Source: Myxococcus stipitatus (GTDB taxonomy: Bacteria > Myxococcota > Myxococcia > Myxococcales > Myxococcaceae). Taken from it: DNA of 64,000 nucleotides. Numbering within the stretch: the first letter of the stretch is position 1; every line of letters starts with the position of its first letter. This document shows positions 16,328-24,237 of the stretch, piece by piece. Position numbers and translations under genes: made by a program. Below the pieces are notes generated by a model, which was not told where the DNA came from, did not search any database, and worked only from the letters and a program-made list of their open reading frames with translations. The stretch spans positions 3,472,001 through 3,536,000 of the forward strand of contig NZ_CP102770.1 in assembly GCF_038561935.1 (NCBI RefSeq), written 5' to 3'.

Positions 16328-17272
16328 CTAGAACGGGATGCGCGGAATGAGAAGACGGCGGGCGCCATCGCTGTCACGCAGCTCCAAGCGGAGAGCAGCA
16401 CCTTCCGGCCAGTTGGGCACCCCAGTTTCGACCACCACGAGAGCTGTCTCCCCTGGTTCAATCCGAGGCTCCCTCATGCGCACCGCGAGCACGTTGATGC
16501 GCTCACCGCTCGCCACCACGAAGAGCCGTGCCTCCACTGGTGTCCAGGGTTGCGAGCCGGTATTGCGAACTCGAAGCGCCAATGCTCCCCAACTGTTCGC
16601 GGAGTACGTGACGACATCCCAAGGAACCAGATAGCCATCTCCCTGGGATAACAGCCTCTCGGGTGTACCAGTCCGGACGCCCCTTTCAGTCAGCAGACCC
16701 GCGAAGATCATTCCGGCCGGGCCACTCGCCACGGTGCGGACGCGAAGTGCTTCCAACTCGGCATCCTTGGCCGAACAAGCCGCGCGCACCTCGTCCAGCT
16801 CAGCCTGAATCGCTTCTGCGGTACGGGGCAGGCGAGCCACCATCACCTGCGTGTCCACCTCGGACGGGCGTGTGACGAGCGAGAACACGACGCGGGAAGG
16901 GGCAGCACCATCCGCGAAGGGAATGGTCAGCTCGACACTCCGTCCGGGCCCCAGCTCCAGCGCGGGCTTGAGCACGACGCTACGACCGTTGACCTCGAAC
17001 AGCGCGAGTTTGCCCCCCGAATCCTCTAGCACCACCGCGTTCCGGTCCACAGGCGAGTCGAACTCCATGGCCGTGAGGTAGTCCGGAGCAACGTGCAGCT
17101 CCACCGGCTTGTCAGCGGTGGCGACCGAGAGCGACACCCGGCGCCGCTTCATCTCACGCGCGCGGGGGACCTCCTGGGGCTGCGCCGTGGCCGTGAACCC
17201 CGTCAGCAGCACGAAGGGCAGGGCAAGTCGGGCAAGCGACTGGAGCGCGCGCAGGGGACTTCCAAAGGGCAT
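16328..17272 (-). CDS. DUF2381 family (TIGR02268-like) secreted protein, partner of the downstream kinase
   Basis: Start ATG 17272 is chosen because it gives a signal peptide (SLARLALPFVLLTGFTATAQ) after a short N-terminus; the frame is open 43 codons further upstream without such a signal. The 314-residue protein has a beta-rich first half (VVLKPALELGPGRSVELTIP, FADGAAPSRVVFSLVTRPSE), a short coiled coil (AEAIQAELDEVRAACSAKDA), then an all-beta C-terminal domain (LALRVRNTGSQPWTPVEARL). This is the pattern of a Myxococcus paralogous family known as DUF2381. It precedes the membrane kinase gene by 11 bases. An extracytoplasmic sensing or scaffolding role for the kinase is inferred from the pairing. 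Confidence 0.82.
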   Translation of the reverse strand: MPFGSPLRALQSLARLALPFVLLTGFTATAQPQEVPRAREMKRRRVSLSVATADKPVELHVAPDYLTAMEFDSPVDRNAVVLEDSGGKLALFEVNGRSVVLKPALELGPGRSVELTIPFADGAAPSRVVFSLVTRPSEVDTQVMVARLPRTAEAIQAELDEVRAACSAKDAELEALRVRTVASGPAGMIFAGLLTERGVRTGTPERLLSQGDGYLVPWDVVTYSANSWGALALRVRNTGSQPWTPVEARLFVVASGERINVLAVRMREPRIEPGETALVVVETGVPNWPEGAALRLELRDSDGARRLLIPRIPF

Positions 17273-17762
17273 GGCGGAACCGTACCAGGAAGCCCACGAC
17301 TTCCAGTCGCTCTCCGATTGGCCAGGCACAAAGGGGCAGGGGTTTTTCTCTGAATGTCGAGCTCCAAGGCAAGGCACGGAGCCGAATGGGGATTCATTCA
17401 TTCCGGAGCACCCCTCTTGGCCTGAACCTTTCCCTCCTGGGGAGCGCGCGTTTTTTCACTGAATTTTGGTCAAGTCCCGAATCGTGTGTAGTTGGTTCGG
17501 AGAGGATACGGGGAGGAATGCTCCGTGGCGGCATCATTCAGCGGTGTCTGGGTTTGAAGTTGGAGGCGACCTTCAAGAAGCGCGGGTCTTCGCTCCACCC
17601 GAGCGCGGAGAAGCGCGGGATTGGAGGGCCGTCTTTCTTCCGGAGATCCTGGCTCACGCGATCAAAACGCCGCGCCATTTCAAGATCGTCTCCACCTCCA
17701 ACCCGAAGCGCCCCGAGACGCAGTAGGGGCACCCTGAGCGCACATGCGGCCTTGCGGCCAAT
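17273..17762. other. Intergenic region, no supported gene
   Basis: About 490 bases between the DUF2381 gene and the terminator of the metalloprotease gene. An A+T-rich tract near 17450-17475, read on the minus strand, contains TTGACC followed by AAAATTCAGTG, a plausible -35 neighbourhood for the DUF2381-kinase operon, but no matching -10 could be placed. Short frames such as that at 17538-17798 on the minus strand have no motif and overlap the terminator. Confidence 0.45.
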
Positions 17763-17797
17763 CAAAAGCCCAGCAACCTCGCGGATGCTGGGCTTCA
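17763..17797 (-). terminator. Intrinsic terminator of the M4 protease gene
   Basis: On the minus strand a 9-bp perfect stem AGCCCAGCA / TGCTGGGCT with a 10-base loop is followed by TTTGAT. It lies about 55 bases past the stop of the metalloprotease gene. Confidence 0.75.
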
Positions 17798-17851
17798 CAC
17801 TGTGAAGGCGGCGGGAATCGAAGCCGCCGCCTGGACATCGCTGCTCCCGTC

Positions 17852-20059
17852 TCAGCGGTACGTCACGATGAGCGCCACGTCGGAGTAGCCCCCCTTGGCT
17901 CCGTAAAGCCAGACGTAGACCTTGCCCGGGGTGACACCCTTCAGCTCGCAGCGCTCGTTGGTGCCGCCCTTCATGCTCCGGCAGTCGTACTCGCTATGCG
18001 TGGGAATGGCCCCCTTCCGCACGTAGAGGTCCACGTTGCCCGTTCCACCCTGGACCCGCACCGTGACGGTGTGCTTCCCCGGGTGCAGGGTCTCCGGAAT
18101 CTCCACGAAGAAGCCGTGCGAGTCATTCGTGGCTCCCGACAACCCATCCACCCTGACCCCCGGCTCCAACCTGAAGAATCCTCCCCGATAGCTCATCACC
18201 ACCGACGCGTCGGCGTAGTCCGTGAACGCATTCACCATCGCGTACCACTTGCCCGCCGCGGGCGTCGGGAAGAGGCACTCCTCGTTGTTCCCTGACCGGT
18301 ACGGACGGCAGTCATACACCGCGTTCGTCGGCACCTGCCCGTACCGCACGTACATGTCCGCGTCGCCCGAACCCCCAGACATCGTGAAGCGCAGGTCCGT
18401 CGCCCCTTCGGGCACCTCGCCCATCGCGAACTCCTTCGAGCCTCGGCTGCCCGTGAAGGGCAGGGGAACCCCCTTCTCGAGCACCCGGTGCGGCGGGAGG
18501 ATGACGATGCCCACCTGCACCGCCTTCCACGCATTGGAGACGGACTCGATGGTCGCCGCGTCATAGCCCAGCTGCTGCGCCGCCTGCTCCGTCGCGACCT
18601 TCGCGGCCTCGAACGTCGACGTCGGCGTCAGGAGGTCCGCGTTCGCCTTGTAGAAGATGCGCGCTGCCTTCTCCAGGCCAATGCCCGCCACCGCCGTCCG
18701 CGTCGGGAAACGCGGGTGCGTCCCGCCCTGCGCCAACAGGTAGAACGCCAGGTTCGAGATGCCCGAGCTGTAGTGGACATCCACCCCGGAGCTGTAGTCC
18801 GGATAGTCATCCAGCGAATCCCCATCCAACGTCGGATTCATCATGTAGCGCAGCGCATCGTCCGCGACTCCCGGCGTCCAGACATCCTCGCCCACCAGGA
18901 ACGTGCCTTCGTTGATGACTCGACCCTGAGAGTGCCACTCACACACGGCCCCGAAGATGTCCGACATCGACTCGTTCAGACCGCCCGACTCCCCCGAATA
19001 GATGAGCTGCGACTCGTAGTCCGTCACCGCGTGCGTCAGCTCATGCGCCGTGACATCCAGGCTCTCCGCCAGGTTGCTCGCCGTCACCCCGTCGCCATCG
19101 CCGAACACCATCTGTTCGCCATTCCAGAAGGCATTCACATAGCTGACCCGATGATGCACCGTGGCGACCAGGGCCCCACCCGCGTTGTCGAACGAGTCCC
19201 GGCCGAACAGCTCGTTGTAGCAGTCATAGACAGCACCCACGTTGTCGTACGCCGCGTTGACGATGGGGTCCGCGACCGGCGCATCCGTGCGCGCCAGCAC
19301 GCCCGGGAGGTCGTTCGTGTTCTCTCCGTCATGGATTCGACGCGACAGCGCCGAGTGGATGTTCGTGAACCGCTCGAACAGGTCCCCCGTGCGTGCGTTG
19401 ATGAGCACCGTGTCATCCACCGGAGCGCCTTCCTCGGTCTCTCCGACGAGGCGCAGCCGGTAGGCAAGCAGGAGCTGTCCCCCCTCGCGCCAGTACACGA
19501 GCGTCGGCCTACCCGAGACGGTCGCCCCGGGAGGCGTGCCCCGGTCCGACAGGGCCGTCGACTCCGCCAGGTCCGCGCTCAGCGTGGCGCCCTCGGGCGC
19601 GAGCAGGTCCCCTCGCGCGTCTCCGTTCGCGGCGAAGACCTGTCCATTCCTCGCATGGAGCCTCAGCTCCGCCCCCATGACCTCCACGTCGTGGATGCGC
19701 ACGCCGAAGCGGAAGTGCGTGTCTCCATCGAAGCCCACATAGGCCTTCTTCAGGAACAGTTGCTCAGGGGACACCCGGAAGAGGGTCGCCACCTTCTCCA
19801 ACGTCGGCGCGAGCGACGCCGGCTGGAAGCCTCGGAGGGCGTCGCGGCCCGTGGGCGCCGGGCCCAGCGCTCCCTTGACGAAGGTGGGGACCAGGTCCCT
19901 GTCCGTCGCCACCACCTGATGGGTGCCGGCCATACCCGCCTGGGCCTGGTCCGGCGCGGGTTCCTTCCCGTCCTTGGGAGCAGCCGACTCCGTACAGGCG
20001 CCCATTGTCAGGCACAGCACCACCGCACCCAGGACTCCACGTCCTCGTACCTTCGTCAT
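17852..20059 (-). CDS. M4 family (thermolysin-like) metallopeptidase, lipoprotein with two PPC domains
   Basis: Secreted zinc endopeptidase made as a preproprotein of 735 residues. The signal peptide ends in a lipobox, LTMGAC (17-22). An FTP/PepSY-type propeptide follows to about 235. The catalytic domain shows HELTH (339-343), the third zinc ligand Glu in GLNESMSD (E363) and the transition-state His in VDVHYSSGISN (H429). Two repeated PPC-type domains end the protein, each with a D-x-Y-V-R, Y-D-C-R and Cys-Glu/Cys pair pattern (SGDADMYVRYGQVPTNAVYD; TGNVDLYVRKGAIPTHSEYD). Such enzymes digest proteins of prey or the surroundings in myxobacteria. It is monocistronic, with its own terminator. 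Confidence 0.95.
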   Translation of the reverse strand: MTKVRGRGVLGAVVLCLTMGACTESAAPKDGKEPAPDQAQAGMAGTHQVVATDRDLVPTFVKGALGPAPTGRDALRGFQPASLAPTLEKVATLFRVSPEQLFLKKAYVGFDGDTHFRFGVRIHDVEVMGAELRLHARNGQVFAANGDARGDLLAPEGATLSADLAESTALSDRGTPPGATVSGRPTLVYWREGGQLLLAYRLRLVGETEEGAPVDDTVLINARTGDLFERFTNIHSALSRRIHDGENTNDLPGVLARTDAPVADPIVNAAYDNVGAVYDCYNELFGRDSFDNAGGALVATVHHRVSYVNAFWNGEQMVFGDGDGVTASNLAESLDVTAHELTHAVTDYESQLIYSGESGGLNESMSDIFGAVCEWHSQGRVINEGTFLVGEDVWTPGVADDALRYMMNPTLDGDSLDDYPDYSSGVDVHYSSGISNLAFYLLAQGGTHPRFPTRTAVAGIGLEKAARIFYKANADLLTPTSTFEAAKVATEQAAQQLGYDAATIESVSNAWKAVQVGIVILPPHRVLEKGVPLPFTGSRGSKEFAMGEVPEGATDLRFTMSGGSGDADMYVRYGQVPTNAVYDCRPYRSGNNEECLFPTPAAGKWYAMVNAFTDYADASVVMSYRGGFFRLEPGVRVDGLSGATNDSHGFFVEIPETLHPGKHTVTVRVQGGTGNVDLYVRKGAIPTHSEYDCRSMKGGTNERCELKGVTPGKVYVWLYGAKGGYSDVALIVTYR

Positions 20060-20321
20060 ACACAGCTCCCCGGAAAACTGACGCCGCCAAGGTGACGTCC
20101 CGGCTTGCTCAATGACAAGTCAGGCCCAGCGGCTTCATTTCATTTCAAGCCAGGGAAGAACGCGGAGGTTCGCACTTCCGTCAATGACCAGGGAATGGCG
20201 TCGCACACCCCGTCCTCGCTGGAGGGTGAGCACTCTCACTCTCCAGGGTGATGTCTGTGTATGGCTCGGGACAGTCGGCCGCGGTCCGTCCTCCCATCCA
20301 GGGATGGGAGGCATTGCCGGG

Positions 20322-20816
20322 TCAGGACTTCTTCGGGGCGGGAGCCGCCTCGCGCGTCATCTCCACCATGGTGGGACGCCAGCCGAGCCGCGCGAACATG
20401 CGCTGCGCGGACTCGTTCTTCGCGGCGGCGTGCAGCACGACTCGCGGAACTCCCAGCGCCGTCAGCCGGCGCATCAGCTCCTCGGCGAGCTGCGCGCCCA
20501 CACCGGTGCCTCGGGCCTTCGCATCCACCCACAGGTCATGGAACGCACCCGCCCGGTCCAGGAGGGCATTCCAGTCCATGGGCTCCACCCGGCCATAGGC
20601 ATAGCCCACCACCTCACCCTCCAGCTCGGCCACCAGCACGATGGCGTCCGGCTCGCGTGCCTCGCGCCCCAGCCACTCCCGGAAGCCCGCTTCCACGTCC
20701 TCGGGCAGCATGAAGCGAGGGCCATCGAAGCCGTGGTGAAGCCGGGCGAGCGCCGCGCCCATGCGCCCCAGGGCGGGTTCGTCCGAGGGCTTTGCGGGGC
20801 GAAGGGTGACAGGCAT
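20322..20816 (-). CDS. GNAT family N-acetyltransferase
   Basis: A 164-residue acetyl-CoA-dependent acyltransferase; substrate not predictable. ATG 20816 is chosen because a GGAGAGAG ribosome-binding site lies about 9 bases upstream and the protein then begins MPVTLRPAKPSDEPALGRM, the standard GNAT opening. Acetyl-CoA binding motif A is DLWVDAKARGTGVGAQLAEE (R/Q-x-x-G-x-G/A type), and motif B is VVLHAAAKNESAQRMFARLG. It is soluble. The DUF3592 gene upstream on the same strand is separated by a strong hairpin, so the GNAT gene is probably transcribed on its own. Confidence 0.9.
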   Translation of the reverse strand: MPVTLRPAKPSDEPALGRMGAALARLHHGFDGPRFMLPEDVEAGFREWLGREAREPDAIVLVAELEGEVVGYAYGRVEPMDWNALLDRAGAFHDLWVDAKARGTGVGAQLAEELMRRLTALGVPRVVLHAAAKNESAQRMFARLGWRPTMVEMTREAAPAPKKS

Positions 20817-20852
20817 GCGAGGTCTCTCTCCAAGAATGGGGGCGCCCAGCGT

Positions 20853-20895
20853 CACACAGCCCGGGCAGGCCTGCTCGCCTGTCCCGGGCTGTGTG
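20853..20895 (-). terminator. Strong hairpin between the DUF3592 and GNAT genes
   Basis: A perfect 13-bp stem CACACAGCCCGGG / CCCGGGCTGTGTG (20853-20865 with 20883-20895) is extended by an inner CAGGC/GCCTG pair. It lies 22 bases past the DUF3592 stop. No T-run follows, so efficiency as an intrinsic terminator is uncertain. Confidence 0.6.
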
Positions 20896-20916
20896 GAGTG
20901 GTGGACGAGGACGGGG

Positions 20917-21414
20917 CTAACGAGCGAACGATTGACGCTTGAGGCGACGGCGCTCGCGGAGGTCCGAGCGCAGCATGTCCACCATGCCCGCGCCGCTGAT
21001 TCCCGCGACGGCCAGCCCGCCCAGCAGCACCACATAGCTGGAGGCGCCCGCGCCGCCGCACTCGACGCACGCCACGGCGGGGTCCGTCGGCGCGTAGTGC
21101 ACCGGCAGCTTCGTCCCGGAGGCGTACCGCTGCGTCAGGCGCTGCGCGTCCGTCAGCACACCCGAGTCATTGCCGCCGAAGGAGATGGTGTTCGCCGTGT
21201 AGGGGTGCCCGGCGACCGAGTACGTGTAGCGCACCTCGGGGTGGAAGCGGGTGCTGCGCCGGCCGTGCTGGGTCTCCACGCTCGAGGAGACCACGGTGCC
21301 CTCGGTGGTGGGCCATTGCTGGCTCTCGTGGGCGCGGTACAGCATCCGCCCGCCTCCGTAGGCGAGCATGCCTCCAAACAGCAGCATCAATCCCGCCAGT
21401 AGCACCTTCATCAT
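20917..21414 (-). CDS. DUF3592 domain membrane protein
   Basis: A 165-residue protein with a membrane helix at 3-21 (KVLLAGLMLLFGGMLAYGG) and a second near 126-146 (SYVVLLGGLAVAGISGAGMV). The loop between them carries the DUF3592 pattern: WPTTEGTVVSSSVE, FHPEVRYTYSVAGHPYTANT and LPVHYAPTDPAVA. The C-terminus is basic (RSDLRERRRLKRQSFAR), probably cytoplasmic. ATG 21414 is chosen as the start of the first membrane segment; a much longer open frame upstream overlaps the divergent phosphatase gene and is not real. Function is unknown. Confidence 0.82.
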   Translation of the reverse strand: MMKVLLAGLMLLFGGMLAYGGGRMLYRAHESQQWPTTEGTVVSSSVETQHGRRSTRFHPEVRYTYSVAGHPYTANTISFGGNDSGVLTDAQRLTQRYASGTKLPVHYAPTDPAVACVECGGAGASSYVVLLGGLAVAGISGAGMVDMLRSDLRERRRLKRQSFAR

Positions 21415-21528
21415 GTCGGATGGTCCTCGCTGTGGCTCGCTCGGGAGCAGCTCCCGGGGCTCACGGTTCGCTTCATGCAGTGCAGAACACGCGCCACCCG
21501 TCCGCCCAGGCAGAAGGCTCGAACAGGT

Positions 21529-21562
21529 GGGGCATTTCGCCCCGCGTGGGGCGGTTTGCCCC
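21529..21562. promoter_or_regulatory. Two tandem 15-bp inverted repeats in a divergent intergenic region
   Basis: GGGGC-ATTTC-GCCCC (21529-21543) and GGGGC-GGTTT-GCCCC (21548-21562) lie 19 bases apart centre to centre, between the DUF3592 gene (start 21414, minus) and the phosphatase gene (start 21622, plus). Two similar dyads on nearly the same helix face suggest a repressor operator pair. Small RNA hairpins are the alternative. Confidence 0.35.
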
Positions 21563-21621
21563 AGGCGGGCCCGTGCTTGTCCTCCCAGGAACGCGTCATC
21601 GGGGGCAGACTGTCCCGCCAT

Positions 21622-22455
21622 ATGACTTCCTTCGGCACCGAGCTCGATACCTCCCGCCGCATCGCCCGTGAAGCAGGCGCCCTCCTGTTGCAGGTCTATG
21701 CCACACCGTTCGCGGTGGAGAACAAGGCGGGGGGCCTGGGGCCGGTCACCGAGGCGGACACTCGCGCCAACGCGCTCATCGTCGAGGCCCTGCACCGCGC
21801 CTTTCCGGGCGATGGCGTGGTCGCCGAGGAGTCCGACGACACCTCGGCCGCCCGCCGCTTCGAGCGGTGCTGGTTCGTCGACCCGCTCGACGGCACGCAG
21901 GAGTTCGTCCATCGCAACGGGGAGTTCGCCATCCACATCGGCCTGGCCGTGGGCGGACGGCCCGCGCTGGGCGTGGTGTATCGCCCGGTGGGCGACCTGC
22001 TCTACTCGGGCGTGGTGGGGCAGGGGGGCTTCGTCGAGGCGGCGGGCGAGCGGCGGGAGCTGCGGGTGTCGGACGTGGCGGAGCCCTCGGCGCTGCGGCT
22101 CGTGGTGTCGCGCTCGCATCGCGCGAAGCTGACGGACCAAGTGGTCGCGCGGCTGGGCATCACCCAGGAGCGCGAGTCGGGCTCGGTGGGCGTCAAGTGT
22201 GGCCTCCTCGCCGAGGCCGCCGCGGACCTCTATCTCCACGTCAGCCCCAAGAGCTACCGCTGGGACAACTGCGCGCCGGAGGCCGTGCTGCGCTCGGCGG
22301 GAGGCATCCTCACGGACCTGGGCGGGACGCCGTATCGCTATGACGGCTCCGAGCTCCAGAACGTGCGCGGACTGCTGGCCTGCAACGCCGCCGCGTTCCC
22401 GCGGGTCCAACCCGTGGTCGCGGCCTTCGCGCAAGAGGCCGGACTGCTTCCGTGA
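21622..22455 (+). CDS. Inositol monophosphatase family / CysQ-like 3'(2'),5'-bisphosphate nucleotidase
   Basis: Mg-dependent, Li-sensitive-type phosphatase of 277 residues, probably acting on PAP or inositol phosphate. Metal-binding motifs are EESDD (acidic site 1), WFVDPLDGTQEFVHRNGEFA (the DP-x-DGT signature) and WDNCAPEAVLRSAGG (the second signature, W-D-x-A/C-A). The spacing and the QEFV insert favour the CysQ branch over SuhB. ATG 21622 follows a region of tandem dyads and directly starts the conserved domain; the open frame upstream has no similarity. The gene converges on the mug gene. Confidence 0.88.
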   Translation: MTSFGTELDTSRRIAREAGALLLQVYATPFAVENKAGGLGPVTEADTRANALIVEALHRAFPGDGVVAEESDDTSAARRFERCWFVDPLDGTQEFVHRNGEFAIHIGLAVGGRPALGVVYRPVGDLLYSGVVGQGGFVEAAGERRELRVSDVAEPSALRLVVSRSHRAKLTDQVVARLGITQERESGSVGVKCGLLAEAAADLYLHVSPKSYRWDNCAPEAVLRSAGGILTDLGGTPYRYDGSELQNVRGLLACNAAAFPRVQPVVAAFAQEAGLLP

Positions 22456-22522
22456 CGGGAGCGGGAAGCACGAGACTCGCGCGGTGGTGGTGGCGCGGGA
22501 CTCGAGGCACCGAGGCCGCGCC

Positions 22523-23080
22523 TCAGCGAGTGTCGACCGCGCTCCTCAGCTGGGCGAAGAGGCGGGCCAGGTCCTTCAGCTGATAGTGGGCATTGAGCCC
22601 GCTGGGATTGGGAAGCACCCAGAGGCGCGCGGGGCCGAGCGTCTCGGCTTGAGGGCCCAGCGCGGCCTTGGGTCGCGCGAAGGCGGTGCGGTAGGCGCCC
22701 ATGCCCAGCACCGCGAGGACGCGGGGCTTGTAGCGGCGCACCTTGGCCTCGAGCGCACGCGCCCCCTGCTTCAGCTCCTCGTTGGCGAGCAGGTCCGCCG
22801 TCGCGGTGGCCCGGTCGACGAAGTTGGTGATGCCCAGTCCCTGGCTCAGGAGCTCATCCTGCTCCGAGGGACGAAGCTGCCGCGCGGTGAAGCCCGAGAG
22901 GTGCAGCGTTGGCCAGAAGCGATTGCCGGGCCTGGCGAAGTGGTGGCCCACCACCACCGAGTAGAGGCTGGGATTGATGCCGCAGAAGAGCACGCGCAAA
23001 TCCCGCGCGATGATGTCCGGCATCGAGCGGCCCGTCGCGGCGTCGAGCTCCTCTCGCGTGGGTCCCCGTGAGGCGGTCAT
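22523..23080 (-). CDS. mug: G/U mismatch-specific DNA glycosylase Mug
   Basis: Base-excision repair enzyme that removes uracil or ethenocytosine opposite guanine. The 185-residue protein has the two hallmark motifs: GINPSLYSVVVGHHFARPGN (from residue 34) with the Asn that activates water, and NPSGLNAHY (158-166), the intercalating wedge. Length is slightly above the usual 165-170. ATG 23080 is the only start that keeps a normal N-terminus. The gene is divergent from a PfkB kinase, with 117 bases between the starts, and converges with the phosphatase gene across a 67-base gap that contains a partly paired GC-rich dyad. Confidence 0.93.
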   Translation of the reverse strand: MTASRGPTREELDAATGRSMPDIIARDLRVLFCGINPSLYSVVVGHHFARPGNRFWPTLHLSGFTARQLRPSEQDELLSQGLGITNFVDRATATADLLANEELKQGARALEAKVRRYKPRVLAVLGMGAYRTAFARPKAALGPQAETLGPARLWVLPNPSGLNAHYQLKDLARLFAQLRSAVDTR

Positions 23081-23197
23081 GACCGAGCATCTGCCCCAGT
23101 CGCCCGTGGATGGCAACGCCCGGGTGTTGGCGGGACGCGTCCGGTGGGGCACTCTCCGGGAGCCGCTCTGCTTGAAGCCCCACTGGAGACCCCGCAC

Positions 23198-24136
23198 ATG
23201 GCTCACATCGTCACGCTGACGCTCAACCCCGCCATCGATGTCGCGACGTCGGTGCCGGAGGTGACTCCCGAGCACAAGCTCCGCTGTGGCGCCGTGCGCA
23301 GGGACCCGGGCGGCGGCGGCATCAACGTGGCGCGCGTGGTGCGCGAGCTCGGAGGCGAGTCCATCGCCGTCTACACGCGCGGCGGCGCCACCGGCCTCCT
23401 GCTGGAGGAGCTGCTCGAGGAGAAGGGCCTGCTGCGGCGCTCCATCCCCGTGGCGGGCTCCACGCGCGAGAGCTTCACCGTCGCGGAGGGCTCGAGCGCC
23501 CGGGAGTACCGCTTCATCCTGCCTGGCCCCGTGCTCACCGAGCCGGAGTGGCGCCGCTGCCTCACCACGGTGGAGGAGCTGGCCCAGGGCGCCTCGTTCA
23601 TCGTGGCCAGCGGCAGCCTCCCCCTGGGCGTCCCCGAGGACTTCTACGCCCGCGTCGCCCGGATGGCGAAGCAGCGCGGCGTGCGCGTGGTGGTGGACAC
23701 CAGCGGCACCCCGCTCGCCGCGGCGCTGGAGGAAGGGGTGTTCCTGGCCAAGCCCAACCGCCGGGAGCTGTGTGAGCTCACGGGCATGAAGGGCGAGGAC
23801 TTCGCCGGACAGGCCGCCGCGGCGCGGGAGCTGGTGGCGCGGGGGAGGGCGGAGGTGCTGGCCGTGTCCATGGGGGCCGACGGTGCCTTGCTCACCACGC
23901 GAGACGGCCAGCTGCGCGCCTCGCCGCCCCCCGTGGAGACCCACAGCTCGGTGGGCGCCGGTGACAGTTTCGTCGCGGGAATGACGCTGTCCCTCGCCCG
24001 GGGCAAGCCCCATGACGAGGCGCTCCGGTGGGGCATCGCCTGCGGCACCGCGGCCCTGCTCTCCCAGGGCACGGACCTGTGCGCCCGCGCGGACGTCGAG
24101 CGTCTCTGGACGCAAGTTGCGGCTGCAACTGTGTAG
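23198..24136 (+). CDS. PfkB family carbohydrate kinase (1-phosphofructokinase / Pfk-2 type)
   Basis: Ribokinase-fold sugar kinase of 312 residues. The start at ATG 23198 is preceded by CTGGAG and gives MAHIVTLTLNPAIDV, the conserved opening of the FruK/PfkB/LacC group. PfkB signature 1 is GGGGINVARVVRELGG; signature 2 is SVGAGDSFVAGMTLSLA, which contains the catalytic Asp. The TLNPAID start and KPNRRELCEL segment favour phosphofructokinase or tagatose-6-phosphate kinase over ribokinase. The likely reaction is ATP-dependent phosphorylation of a fructose phosphate. No sugar transport genes are adjacent, so the exact substrate stays open. Confidence 0.9.
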   Translation: MAHIVTLTLNPAIDVATSVPEVTPEHKLRCGAVRRDPGGGGINVARVVRELGGESIAVYTRGGATGLLLEELLEEKGLLRRSIPVAGSTRESFTVAEGSSAREYRFILPGPVLTEPEWRRCLTTVEELAQGASFIVASGSLPLGVPEDFYARVARMAKQRGVRVVVDTSGTPLAAALEEGVFLAKPNRRELCELTGMKGEDFAGQAAAARELVARGRAEVLAVSMGADGALLTTRDGQLRASPPPVETHSSVGAGDSFVAGMTLSLARGKPHDEALRWGIACGTAALLSQGTDLCARADVERLWTQVAAATV

Positions 24137-24237
24137 TGACCTGGGTGAATCGGCACCTCGGTGCGGGGATGGACCGAGGGTGCTGTCTCACTTTACCCAG
24201 CGACAACAGTGACAGGTATTGGACAGAGTATGTCCTC

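Noticed and set aside
17538..17798. Minus-strand open frame of 86 codons
   Set aside because: Overlaps the terminator of the protease gene, has no ribosome-binding site and no motif.
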